A DNA stretch of 64,000 bases from Luteimonas terricola (GCF_004352845.1 NZ_SJRX01000003.1:62001-126000), one strand, 5' to 3'. Counted from the first letter of the stretch, positions 1 through 8,654 are shown. Notes: generated by a model not told the origin, from the sequence alone. Numbers and translations are program-made.

Positions 1-768
1 CAGCTGGCGGGCCAGCGCATCCTGATCGACCCGGTGTTCAGCGCCAACGCGGCACCGCTGCCGGGCTTCATCGAGGCGTTCACCGGCACCAGCATCTACT
101 CGGCGGACGACCTGCCGCGGATCGATGTCCTGCTGATCACGCACGACCATTTCGACCACCTGGACTATCCGACGATCCTGGCGATCGAGCCCTTGATCGA
201 TCGCGTGGTCACCGGGCTCGGCGTCGGCGCGCATTTCGCGTCCTGGGGCTACGACGCCGCGCGGATCGATGAGCTCGACTGGAACGACACGCTCGCGCTC
301 ACGGAAGACCTGACGCTTCATGCCACGCCTGCGCGCCACTACTCCGGTCGCACGTTCAGCCGCAACAAGTCGCTGTGGGTCGGCTTCGCCATGCAGACGC
401 CGCAGCGGCGGATCTTTTTCAGTGGCGACTCCGGTTATGGCGACCATTTCGCCGCGATCGGGGAACGTCACGGACCATTCGACTGGGTGGCGCTCGACAC
501 CGGCCAGTACGACCCGCGCTGGGCGAACCTGCACATGAATCCGGAACAGGCGGCCCAGGCCGCGGTGGATCTCGGGGCGAGGGCGCTGACGCCGCAGCAC
601 GTGGGCCGTTTCACGCTCGCGCCACACGACTGGAACGACCCGTTCGAACGTCTTGTCGAAGCCAGCAAGGGGCGCGACTACGCCCTGTGGACGCCGACGA
701 TCGGCCAGCCGGTGCACTTCGACAACCGCTTGCAGGTGTTTGAACCGTGGTGGACGTCCGCGCCATGA
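1..768 (+). CDS. MBL-fold metal-dependent hydrolase (5' end outside window)
   Basis: The reading frame is open from the first base, so the true start lies upstream; an internal GTG at 34 is not the start. The protein carries the metallo-beta-lactamase signature HDHFDHLDY (HxHxDH) encoded near 142-168, and SGDSGYGDH and a late HVGRF histidine follow as further metal ligands. This spacing and the opening phrase (GQRILIDPVF) fit the UlaG/RomA-like branch, related to NAPE-hydrolysing phospholipase D, rather than true beta-lactamases. Two zinc ions are expected; the substrate cannot be told. Its stop overlaps the ATG of the next gene (ATGA at 765-768), so the two were probably co-transcribed. Confidence 0.85.
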   Translation, partial: QLAGQRILIDPVFSANAAPLPGFIEAFTGTSIYSADDLPRIDVLLITHDHFDHLDYPTILAIEPLIDRVVTGLGVGAHFASWGYDAARIDELDWNDTLALTEDLTLHATPARHYSGRTFSRNKSLWVGFAMQTPQRRIFFSGDSGYGDHFAAIGERHGPFDWVALDTGQYDPRWANLHMNPEQAAQAAVDLGARALTPQHVGRFTLAPHDWNDPFERLVEASKGRDYALWTPTIGQPVHFDNRLQVFEPWWTSAP

Positions 769-1892
769 CATCCGCGAATCCTGGCGGCGCGGCGCAACCC
801 GCGTACTGGAGCGGCGTCTTCGCGATGACGATGTGCGTGTTCGCGCTCATCGCCTCGGAGTTCATGCCGGTCAGCCTGCTGACGCCGATCGCCACCGGTC
901 TCGGGGTCAGTGAGGGCAGGGCGGGCTACGGGATCGCCATCTCCGGCGCCTTTGCGGTGCTGACCAGCCTGTCCATCTCGACGCTCGCCGGCACGATGAA
1001 CCGCAAGACCCTGCTGCTGGGGATGACCGGGCTGATGTGTGTGTCGGGCCTCGTCGTCGGCCTGGCGCCCGACTATCCGACCTACATGATCGGCCGTGCG
1101 CTGATCGGTGTGGTGGTGGGCGGATTCTGGTCCCTGTCGGCGGCGGTGGCGATGCGGCTGGTGCCGATCGACAAGGTGCCCAGGGCGCTGGCCATCTTCA
1201 ATGGCGGCAACGCGCTGGCGGTGGTGGTGGCCGCACCACTTGGCAGTTATCTCGGCGGCATCATCGGTTGGCGCGGTGCGTTCCTGTGCCTGGTGCCGGT
1301 CGCGCTGATCGCCCTTGTCTGGCAGTGGATCAGCCTGCCGTCGATGCCGCCCGGCCCGCGCAGCGCGGGTTCCGGCAACGTCTTCCGCCTGTTCAAGCGC
1401 CGCGTGGTGACCCTCGGCATGCTGGCGGTCGGCGCCTTCTTCATGGGGCAGTTCGTGCTGTTCACCTACGTGCGGCCGTTTCTCGAGTTGGTGACGCTGG
1501 TGGACGTGGCCACGCTGTCCTTCATCCTGCTGATCATCGGCGTCGCGGGCCTCCTCGGCACCGCGATCATCGGCACGCTCCTGAGGATGGATTTCCATCG
1601 CACGCTGATCGTGATTCCGCTGCTGATGGCGGTGATCGCCGTGGCGCTGGTCGCGTTCGGAGGCTGGCTCGCCGGCGTGGTGGTCCTGTTCGGCCTCTGG
1701 GGCCTGCTGTTCCTGTTCTCGTCCCCGGGTTTCCAGGCGATGTCCGCACAGCTCCGGCCGAAGACATCGAACTCGGCTATCGCACCGGCTCGCTGGCACT
1801 GGCCGACGTGCTGGAAGCCATGCGGAATGCCGGCACCCACCACGCGCTTCTCAACCTCGTGCCGAACGGCATGGACAGCCCGACCTGCCTGA
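765..1892 (+). pseudogene. MFS transporter, C-terminally truncated and joined to an unrelated tail
   Basis: The start is the ATG at 765, overlapping the upstream TGA. Residues 1 to about 325 read as a drug/nucleoside-efflux-type MFS protein (NepI/YdhP-like): N-terminal helix with FALIASEFMPVSLL, an RALIGVVVGGFWSLS segment, and further helices to LFGLWGLLFLFSS. The family then needs two to three more helices, but after about 1735 the frame yields Trp/Pro/Arg-rich text with no membrane character. Another frame over about 1740-1912 instead reads like natural protein (GYRTGSLALADVLEAM then HALLNLVPNG). The simplest reading is a deletion or recombination joint that fused the MFS gene out of frame to the 3' end of another gene. 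Confidence 0.6.
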
Positions 1893-1908
1893 TTGCGCTC
1901 GCCCAGAC

Positions 1909-2277
1909 CTAGCAGGCCCCGTTCTGCGTCCAGTTGCTGCCATCGACGCGGAATCGGGTTCCGTCGATGCAGTGCTCATCGCTGGCCAAAGGCTGCTCGT
2001 GCACGGAACCGCGCTGGCGGCGTTGTGCGGGCGCAGCGGGTGTCGGGGCAGGGTAGGCGCCAGGGCCGGCTACGGGCCTGCCATCCGGCGTCTGGTAGAT
2101 CACGCGCTCTGTTTGTCGCGGCTCGGGTGCCGACGCTGCGGCTTCCGCTCTGACAACCCGTACGTTGTAGAACCATGCGGCATTGGTCAGCGCAAGGATC
2201 CCCAGCAGCACGAGGGCCAGAGCCTGCCACGCGCCGGCTGAGAATCCCCACGGTTGGATCTCTCGGTGTCGATTCAT
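1909..2277 (-). CDS. Small single-pass membrane protein, function unknown
   Basis: The 122-residue protein has one hydrophobic segment at about residues 19-37 (ALALVLLGILALTNAAWFY), so a short cytoplasmic N-terminus and a periplasmic C-terminal part are likely. The middle is Pro/Ala-rich and disordered. It ends with a cysteine-bounded module, CIDGTRFRVDGSNWTQNGAC. Similar terminal motifs (C-x-G-x-R-F...W...C) are common in small uncharacterised envelope proteins of Xanthomonadaceae; the two Cys could form a disulfide. It is transcribed toward the truncated MFS gene, and its stop lies beside that gene's shifted-frame end. Confidence 0.55.
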   Translation of the reverse strand: MNRHREIQPWGFSAGAWQALALVLLGILALTNAAWFYNVRVVRAEAAASAPEPRQTERVIYQTPDGRPVAGPGAYPAPTPAAPAQRRQRGSVHEQPLASDEHCIDGTRFRVDGSNWTQNGAC

Positions 2278-3183
2278 GGTGTCCCCCTGGTACGGGAGGG
2301 ACCATATCAGTCCGGATGGCGGCCGGCCGGGTCTTGCTTCATGGCTGGAGGATCTCCGGCGCTGGCTTTCGAAGCCTGTCTCGCCAGCTGTGAAAAACCC
2401 TGCGCAACACGATGGGGATCTGAGAGCCTTGAGCGCCCGTAATTTACATAATGTGCATTATGCGAAGTGGCGGATGGGGTGGAACAGTGCGATCCCCGCG
2501 GCAATCCGCCAGCTGCTGCGCCGGCTGGCACGGTGGACCGCCCCACTGCAAGGACGCCGCAATGCCTGCATGCTTCCACTGTAGTCGCGAGAGCGACGCC
2601 GCCCACCATGATCGCGTGGTCTACAACAAGACCGACCTGCACGGACCATGGCGAGGCTGGCGCATGTGGGCACCGCACTCTTTGGTGTACCGCGTGAACA
2701 CTTTCGGTGTACATCCGACGCACTCACGCCTGTACATCCAAATTTCTACCGTACAAAGGCTTGTGCACTCTTGCGACTTCCGTAGATTTCGGTGTGCACC
2801 GATCCCGCTGTCTGCCGCGGACAACTTTGAGCCTCCTGCGCGGAAAGTCTGCGCCGTTTCGGCAGGCCACTTTGGGCCGAATCCGATATGCGAGGACAAC
2901 CCTGTACCAGTTTCGTCGTCGGCGCGGAGAGCCCTATGCCGGTTCGCGCCTGCCTCGGCGACCTGTCTGGATGTCTAAGGTTGCGACCTTCGGCGCGCCC
3001 GCTGCCGCTCAACTAGCGATTCATTGATGTCTCACCCTAGGCCAGTCCCGCGCCGATGGCTTGTATGGCGTCCTTATCTCCCGGACCATAATTGGCTGCC
3101 ACCCCAATGAGGGATGCGCCGATAACTGATTGAATCCATGGAATTAGCTGAGTCCGGCTAAGATTAGCGAGCGATGGAAATCC
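2278..3183. other. Gene-free stretch with dif-like site and GTGTAC repeats
   Basis: No open frame here reads as a plausible protein. The stretch holds a dif-like XerCD site (2441-2468). From 2681 to 2800 it holds a cluster of related short words: TTTGGTGTAC (2681), TTTCGGTGTAC (2702), CTGTACATCC (2730) and TTTCGGTGTGCACC (2787). The base composition is more even than in the flanking backbone. It may be the worn edge of an element integrated at dif; otherwise I see nothing in it. Confidence 0.4.
2441..2468 (-). other. dif-like XerC/XerD recombination site
   Basis: Read on the minus strand, the 28 bp divide into an 11-base XerC-type arm ACTTCGCATAA, a 6-base spacer TGCACA and an 11-base XerD-type arm TTATGTAAATT. 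The E. coli dif arms are GGTGCGCATAA and TTATGTTAAAT around TGTATA, so the inner arms and spacer length match closely. Such a site resolves chromosome dimers at the terminus and is also the integration point of filamentous phages and XerCD-dependent elements in Xanthomonadaceae. It lies about 2.5 kb from the recombinase gene of the defence island. No second copy was found in the window. Confidence 0.7.
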
Positions 3184-3759
3184 TTGCTAATCCACTTGCA
3201 CCGCGGGGCGGGTCCCGTAATCGGCTGCACCGTCGCGCGGGTTGTTACACCCAATACAGCGGCAACAGAACAACGCGCTGCTGTTGCCTTTGAGTTCGTA
3301 TATGGAGGTTCCAGCACGCACTCACTCCTTGAGGCCTCCGCTGCGCGCCGCGATGAACTCTCATGTCTCTGGCCTACGGCAGGCCAGGTTGACCAGATGC
3401 TGTCGGATGCATGCGGCGCGTCAATTGGAACCGCAACGGAGCTTCGCCATTCGGGCAGACTTCTGGGCGTCTACATGACAGAACCGCATCACCACTACAG
3501 GTTCCCGAGCTGGCAGTGCTCACCGGACGGCCACCCGATCCCTCACGTCGCCGAGATTCTGAGCGTCCTGCGTGGGTTCGGCCCTTACCTCGATGAACAA
3601 GGTCGCACTACAGGCTGGGGCGAAACGGAATGGTTTTTGTCGGCACACGTGCTCCTGGACGACCAAGCGCCATGTGACATGCTCAGACACAATCCCCAAG
3701 CAGTCTTGGCCCCAGCGCAAGTCGAATACATCGAAAACGACAACACGGGCGGGACCTGA
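3184..3759 (+). CDS. DUF2384 (MbcA/ParS/Xre-type) antitoxin-like protein, start uncertain
   Basis: The C-terminal 120 or so residues resemble the DNA-binding protein family that combines a helix-turn-helix with a DUF2384-type end: GRLLGVYM, RFPSWQCSPDG, a VAEILSVL helix, then TEWFLSAHVLLDDQAPCDMLRHNPQAVL. In Res/Xre toxin-antitoxin pairs this C-terminus contacts a RES-domain NAD-degrading toxin. No toxin gene is visible up to 3911, so it may be an orphan antitoxin or a stand-alone regulator. The first 55 residues do not look like the family, and the TTG at 3184 is only the most upstream start; the real start is probably nearer 3300. Lower GC than the flanks suggests acquired DNA. Confidence 0.5.
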   Translation: MLIHLHRGAGPVIGCTVARVVTPNTAATEQRAAVAFEFVYGGSSTHSLLEASAARRDELSCLWPTAGQVDQMLSDACGASIGTATELRHSGRLLGVYMTEPHHHYRFPSWQCSPDGHPIPHVAEILSVLRGFGPYLDEQGRTTGWGETEWFLSAHVLLDDQAPCDMLRHNPQAVLAPAQVEYIENDNTGGT

Positions 3760-3910
3760 CTAGTTCGAGAGACGTTAGCCATCTCGGATCGAAACGTCCT
3801 TCAGCTTTAGACCACCATTGCGGTCATCAGGCCGCTATTCGCACAGCGCTTCGAGGAGCTTGGGGATGCATCGCGTTACTGAGATGCATGGATGGGCCTG
3901 ATGCATGAGC

Positions 3911-4867
3911 CTATTTGTTGTCGGCAGTGACTTTCGGGGGATTGCCTGACCTCCGAGCGGCCTTCTTGGTACCGGACTTGCGCGGTTTCAGGGGGGATGT
4001 GGAGCGGCGTAGGGTGGCCTCCAGAGCCGCGGGCAGATCCCGTAGCCTGGCCAACTGGTCCTCCAGCGCATCGGCCCGCGCCCGCTGGATCTCAGCCTGA
4101 CGGGAGGCCTCGGCGGCTTTGGCGTTGCCCTGCTCCACCGCCCGGAGGTGCGACTTCTCCGACGATGCTCGCTCCTTCTTTAGGGCTGCGAGAAGACCCT
4201 TGAACTCCTTGCTCTCCTGCCGGGCGCGATCAACTTCGGCATGGGCACGATCCTCGATCGCCCGCACATGGTTGGTCAGCGTCTCACGCTCAGATTGGCC
4301 GGCGTCCTGGAGGTCCTGCAGCCGTCTCTCGGCCGCTTGCCGCGCGGATTCGGCGTCCGCTGCTCGGGCCAGCGTGGCGTCTCGCTGCTGAGCTAACTCG
4401 GTGAGCTGGCCTTCAAGCTGGATGGTAAGCCGCTTGAGCTCAGCTGCTTGGGCGGTAGCCACGCGTTCAGCGTGGGCAGCGGCCTCCACGTCGCTGCGCA
4501 GGGACGAGGCTTCGACAGCAAAAGCCTTGCGTTCGGCCTGGAGCGCGGCCTGTGCCTCCTGGAGGACTATGCGGTCTGCCGCCACGGCCTTGTGGGCGTT
4601 GTCACTGGCGCTCTCCAGCGCCAGCCGCCACAGATCCCCCGCGAGCGCGGCCACGGCGTCTGGGGCTTCCGGCAACGAAAGACGGGCCTGCTGGGCGTGA
4701 AGCCGCTGGCCGAGCCCTTGCCACCAAGTCTCGAGCCAACGCGTCACGGTGTTTGGGGACCCGGTGCCAAGGTGTGTACGGATGCGCTCCACGGTCGGCC
4801 GTTCGCCGGCGGCGACGATCTCGTCTGCCGCGGTGTGGACGTCGGATTCGGTGATGCCACGTGCCAT
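3911..4867 (-). CDS. KfrA-type DNA-binding coiled-coil protein
   Basis: The N-terminal 100 residues match the KfrA_N domain (VHTAADEIVAAGERPTVERI, then GTGSPNTVTRWLETWW), a helix-turn-helix region. Residues 115-285 form a long Ala/Glu/Arg/Gln-rich coiled coil, and a Lys/Arg-rich tail follows (KPRKSGTKKAARR). KfrA proteins are DNA-binding autorepressors first described on plasmids such as RK2. Here the gene is divergent from a tyrosine recombinase, with a shared 104-bp promoter region containing a dyad, so it is the probable regulator of the recombinase. The same two-gene arrangement is common on mobile islands; that is general knowledge, not shown here. Confidence 0.85.
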   Translation of the reverse strand: MARGITESDVHTAADEIVAAGERPTVERIRTHLGTGSPNTVTRWLETWWQGLGQRLHAQQARLSLPEAPDAVAALAGDLWRLALESASDNAHKAVAADRIVLQEAQAALQAERKAFAVEASSLRSDVEAAAHAERVATAQAAELKRLTIQLEGQLTELAQQRDATLARAADAESARQAAERRLQDLQDAGQSERETLTNHVRAIEDRAHAEVDRARQESKEFKGLLAALKKERASSEKSHLRAVEQGNAKAAEASRQAEIQRARADALEDQLARLRDLPAALEATLRRSTSPLKPRKSGTKKAARRSGNPPKVTADNK

Positions 4868-4948
4868 GGAACTGCCTCCTACGCGGGCGCCCTACTCTGT
4901 TGCTTCCGTACTCGCGATAAGTGATGATTATCGTTAGTAGAGACTCTA

Positions 4949-4977
4949 TTTCATAGCATACATTACATAGTATGAAA
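4949..4977. promoter_or_regulatory. Inverted repeat between kfrA-like gene and integrase
   Basis: TTTCATA at 4949-4955 is mirrored by TATGAAA at 4971-4977, with further ATAG/TATG echoes between. The right arm overlaps the integrase ATG at 4972, so a bound protein would block its translation start and promoter. The AT-rich stretch around it can serve both divergent genes. It is a candidate KfrA-type autorepressor operator, inferred from position. Confidence 0.4.
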
Positions 4978-6051
4978 CGAAATAACACATTACCGACAAC
5001 AGCAGAGACGGTCACCAGCCTGGTACTGCCAGAACAACTTGCCCAGCAAGCTGCCGATGCCGTGCGCGAACTACTCGCTGAAGCGGCCGCCGCTAACACG
5101 ACGCGCAGTTACGCAACCGCTCTGCGCTATTGGGCGGGCTGGCATCAAGGCCGTTATGGGGTCGAATTGGCGCTGCCTGTCAGTGAGGCCGTGATGATCC
5201 AGTTCCTGGTCGACCACATCCAGCGCAAAGGCAAGACCGGGCTGGTTAGCGAATTGCCGCCAGCGCTGGACCAGGCTTTGGTGTCGGCTGGCCTCAAGGC
5301 CAAGGTCGGGCCGCTCAAGCTCTCGACCGTGGTCCAGCGGGTAGCCGTACTCTCGACCGCCCATAAGCTCAAGCGGCTGCCGAACCCCTGCGAACTGCCC
5401 ACTGTCAGGACGCTTCTCAGCCGAGCTCGGCGTGCCTCGGTCAAACGCGGCGAGCGCCCCACCAAGAAGACAGCCATCACTCGGGCCGAGCTGGAAGCCA
5501 TGCTGGCCACCTGTGATGACAGCCTGGAAGGCCTGCGTGACCGTGCCCTGCTCTGCTTTGGGTTCGCCAGCGGCGGACGACGGCGCAGCGAGATTGCAGC
5601 AGCCGACATGCGAGACCTGCGCAAGGTGGGCGACGACGGCTACATCTATCGTCTGGAGTACTCGAAGACTCAGCAGGCCGGGGTGAAGGCGGATTCGACA
5701 CCGGACAAGCCGATCCTGGGGCGCAGTGCTGAGGCACTGGCCGCTTGGCTGGGCGCTGCGGGGATAGATGAGGGGGCGATCTTCCGACGTATCTGGAAGG
5801 GGCGGATCGGCCCTGCCCTCCTCCCGGGCTCGGTGGCCATGATCGTGAAGCGGCGCACTAAACTAGCGGGGTTGGAGGGGGATTTCGGGGCTCACAGTCT
5901 AAGATCGGGATTCGTTACCGAAGCTGGCAAGCAAGGGGTGCCGCTACCAGCGGTGATGGCAATGACCGAGCACCGCTCCGTGGCGAGCGTGATCGGGTAC
6001 TTCCAGTCTGGGCAGGCCGAGGATAACCCAGCTGCACGGTTGCTCAGGTGA
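4972..6051 (+). CDS. Tyrosine recombinase (site-specific integrase)
   Basis: The 359-residue protein has an N-terminal SAM-like/core-binding region (residues 25-155) and a catalytic domain with the family residues: Arg205 (GGRRRSE), Lys232 (EYSKTQ), His308 and Arg311 (HSLRSGF), His334 (TEHRS) and the nucleophile Tyr343 (IGYFQSG). All catalytic residues are present, so it should be active. It is divergent from the KfrA-like gene and precedes the restriction operon, and it is the likely mobility gene of the defence island. An attachment site could not be located. It is not one of the housekeeping XerC/XerD proteins, judged by its length and N-terminus. Confidence 0.9.
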   Translation: MKRNNTLPTTAETVTSLVLPEQLAQQAADAVRELLAEAAAANTTRSYATALRYWAGWHQGRYGVELALPVSEAVMIQFLVDHIQRKGKTGLVSELPPALDQALVSAGLKAKVGPLKLSTVVQRVAVLSTAHKLKRLPNPCELPTVRTLLSRARRASVKRGERPTKKTAITRAELEAMLATCDDSLEGLRDRALLCFGFASGGRRRSEIAAADMRDLRKVGDDGYIYRLEYSKTQQAGVKADSTPDKPILGRSAEALAAWLGAAGIDEGAIFRRIWKGRIGPALLPGSVAMIVKRRTKLAGLEGDFGAHSLRSGFVTEAGKQGVPLPAVMAMTEHRSVASVIGYFQSGQAEDNPAARLLR

Positions 6052-6059
6052 GCCCATTT

Positions 6060-6071
6060 GGGGGGGGGGGG
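6060..6071 (+). repeat. 12-G homopolymer upstream of hsdR
   Basis: A run of twelve G lies eight bases after the integrase stop and 45 bases before the hsdR start codon. Runs of this length change length by slipped-strand mispairing, and when placed upstream of a restriction gene they can vary expression. The run may also be hard to sequence, so its exact length is uncertain. Confidence 0.7.
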
Positions 6072-6116
6072 AGCTATCAGAAGACTTAGCGGACCGTTGA
6101 GCCGGGAGAGACATGT

Positions 6117-8654
6117 TTGAACCAGAAAGAAGCCACCGCTCGCATCAAAATCAACAAGCTGCTTGAAGCAGCCGGTTGGCGCTTCTTCCCCGAAGGTACT
6201 TCGCCGGCGAACATCCGCCTCGAACCGTCGGTAGCAATCAAGCCCACAGACATCGAAGCCCTCGGCAGCAACTTCGAGAAGCTTGTGAGGGGCTTCGTGG
6301 ATTTCCTCTTGCTCGATACCCGCGGCTTCCCCTTGATCGTTCTCGAGGCCAAAGCAGAGGACAAGGACCCACTCATCGGAAAGGAACAAGCCAGAAAGTA
6401 CGCGCGCTCGCAGAACTGTCGATTCGTCATCCTGTCGAACGGAAACCTGCATTACTTCTGGGACCTCGACCGCGGCAGTCCCTACGTCATCACGACTTTC
6501 CCGACGCCAGAATCGGTCCAAGGGTATAAGGATGTCGCCCCCGACTCCCAAAGAGTCATCGACGAAAGGGTTGAGGCAGATTACATCGCCCTCACACAAC
6601 GCCCCACCTACGCCACTGAGGCGGCATGGAAGAACGAGGCGGAGCGATCCGACTTCATCCGCGACAACAAGCTCCGATTCCTGCGTCCCTATCAGCTGAA
6701 GGCGCTGCATCAGTTGCAGGCGGCTGTGCGCGAGGGCAAAGACCGCTTCCTGTTCGAGATGGCGACAGGCACCGGCAAGACCTTGACCGCGGCGGCTGTG
6801 ATCAAGCTGTTCCTGCGATCCCGCAATGCGCGACGTGTGCTCTTCCTGGTCGACCGTCTCGAATTGGAGGATCAGGCGAAGAAGGCCTTCGCCGCCTACC
6901 TGTCAGCCGACTTCCAGACCGTGGTCTACAAGGAGAACCGGGACGACTGGCGGCGCGCCGAGATTGTGGTGACGACGGTCCAGTCCCTCCAGTTCAACAA
7001 CAAGTATCAGCGCCTCTTCTCACCGACCGACTTCGACCTGGTGATCTCCGACGAAGCCCATCGCTCGATCGGCGGCAACGCGCGGGCGGTGTTCGACTAC
7101 TTCATCGGCTACAAGCTGGGTCTCACCGCCACCCCACGCGACTACTTGCGCCGATTCGATGCAACCAGGCCCACGACGCGCGACCCGCGCGAGTCCGAGC
7201 GGCGCTTGCTACTCGACACCTACCGCACCTTCGGCTGCGAAGGTGGCCAGCCCACCTTCCGCTATTCTCTGCTCGACGGCGTCAAGGACGGCTATCTGGT
7301 CAACCCGACGGTGGTCGATGCCCGCACCGACATCACCACGGCGTTGCTTTCCGAGGAAGGATTCATCGTGGCCTTCACCGACGACACCGGAGACGACCAA
7401 CAGGAGACCTACAAGCAGCGCGAGTTCGAAAAGCGCTTCTTCTCGGAGGCCACCAATGCGCTGTTCTGCAAGACCTTCCTGGAGAATGCCCTACGAGACC
7501 CTGTCAGCGGCGAGATCGGCAAGTCCATCGTCTTCGCAGTCAGTCAGCAGCATGCCGCGAAGCTGGCCCAGCTCTTCAATCTGATGGCCGATCGGATGTT
7601 TCCAGGCAAGTACCAGTCCGATTTCGCCGTCCAGGTCACCTCGCAGATCCCTGATGCCCAGCAGTTCTCGATCAACTTCGCCAATAACAACCTACTCGGC
7701 TCCGGTAACTTCATCGCCGACTACAAGACCAGCAAGGCCCGCGTATGCGTGACCGTCGGCATGATGACCACGGGCTACGACTGCACCGACATCCTGAACC
7801 TCGGCCTGTTTCGACCGATCTTTTCCCCGACCGACTTTATCCAGATCAAAGGGCGCGGCACCCGCAAGCACGACTTTCGCGAGCAGTTGTTCGACGTGTC
7901 GCGGCGGGACGACCTCGCCGAGCCGCAGAAAACCGCCTTCAAGCTGTTCGACTTCTTCGCCAACTGCGAATACTTCGAGACCGAGTTCAACTACGACGAG
8001 GTGCTCAAGCTCCCCAAGCCTGCCTCAAACAAAGGCGAAGGACCCGTTCAACCTCCTCCTCCGCCGGGAGGTCAGTACGAGCACCTCGGCGCCGACATCC
8101 TGGCCTCGATCCGCGTCGAGGAGATCACGACCGAGGGGATGCGAATCGACCGCATGTTCTTCGAGCGCTTCGGAGAGACCGTGCGCGAGAACCCGGTGAT
8201 CGCTGAGGCGGTCGAAGCTGGCCAATGGGACCGCGTCATCGATTACGTGAACCGTGAGGTCTTCGACAAGCCCGAGGAGTTCTACTCGCTCGACAAGCTG
8301 CGTAGAGCCGCAGCGGTGGATCGCCGTCTGACCTTGCGGGAGATCCTGGAGAAGATCTTCGGCCTCATCCCCCGCTTCAAGTCGCGCGACGAGCTGCTGG
8401 AGGAGGAGTTCGCCAAGTTCGTGTCTGATCGTAAGCCTGAGGAAGCTATCGAGATCTCCGCCATCAAGAGCTACTTCAAAGCCTACGCATCCAGTCCGCG
8501 CACCCGCGAGATCATCGACAGCCGGCACTACCAGGATCTTGCGACCAATCCCTTCTTCAACAGCCGCGACTTCAAGGCCGTGCCTGCACGCTACCGCCAA
8601 CTCGTTCCCGACTACATCAAGGACTACCTGCCCTTGAACCAGTTCCTGCCCTGA
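6117..8654 (+). CDS. hsdR: Type I restriction enzyme, HsdR motor/nuclease subunit
   Basis: The 845-residue protein starts at TTG 6117, six bases after GGGAGAG; an ATG at 6113 is out of frame. An N-terminal nuclease domain shows the PD-(D/E)xK pattern with Glu77-x-Lys79 (VLEAKAEDKDP). The SF2 translocase follows: ATGTGKT at 216-222, DEAH at 312-315 (SDEAHRSIGG), GLTATPRDYL, and the second RecA-like lobe with KGRGTRKHDF. The C-terminus resembles the EcoEI-type HsdR end. HsdR cleaves DNA after ATP-driven translocation, in complex with the methylase and specificity subunits encoded next. It is seven bases upstream of hsdMS, in the same operon. Confidence 0.93.
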   Translation: MNQKEATARIKINKLLEAAGWRFFPEGTSPANIRLEPSVAIKPTDIEALGSNFEKLVRGFVDFLLLDTRGFPLIVLEAKAEDKDPLIGKEQARKYARSQNCRFVILSNGNLHYFWDLDRGSPYVITTFPTPESVQGYKDVAPDSQRVIDERVEADYIALTQRPTYATEAAWKNEAERSDFIRDNKLRFLRPYQLKALHQLQAAVREGKDRFLFEMATGTGKTLTAAAVIKLFLRSRNARRVLFLVDRLELEDQAKKAFAAYLSADFQTVVYKENRDDWRRAEIVVTTVQSLQFNNKYQRLFSPTDFDLVISDEAHRSIGGNARAVFDYFIGYKLGLTATPRDYLRRFDATRPTTRDPRESERRLLLDTYRTFGCEGGQPTFRYSLLDGVKDGYLVNPTVVDARTDITTALLSEEGFIVAFTDDTGDDQQETYKQREFEKRFFSEATNALFCKTFLENALRDPVSGEIGKSIVFAVSQQHAAKLAQLFNLMADRMFPGKYQSDFAVQVTSQIPDAQQFSINFANNNLLGSGNFIADYKTSKARVCVTVGMMTTGYDCTDILNLGLFRPIFSPTDFIQIKGRGTRKHDFREQLFDVSRRDDLAEPQKTAFKLFDFFANCEYFETEFNYDEVLKLPKPASNKGEGPVQPPPPPGGQYEHLGADILASIRVEEITTEGMRIDRMFFERFGETVRENPVIAEAVEAGQWDRVIDYVNREVFDKPEEFYSLDKLRRAAAVDRRLTLREILEKIFGLIPRFKSRDELLEEEFAKFVSDRKPEEAIEISAIKSYFKAYASSPRTREIIDSRHYQDLATNPFFNSRDFKAVPARYRQLVPDYIKDYLPLNQFLP

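Noticed and set aside
678-1799. Long minus-strand open frame of 373 codons
   Set aside because: It is a shadow of the MFS gene: very rich in His, Arg, Gln and Asp with no domain, typical of reverse frames in high-GC DNA.
2451-2978. 175-codon plus-strand frame after the dif-like site
   Set aside because: No family, no ribosome site, mixed Cys/His/Arg content without pattern, and it starts inside the dif-like site.
4955-4980. Second dif candidate near CATAGCATACATTACATAG
   Set aside because: It lacks the TTATG arm and GCATAA arm in the required 11-6-11 arrangement.
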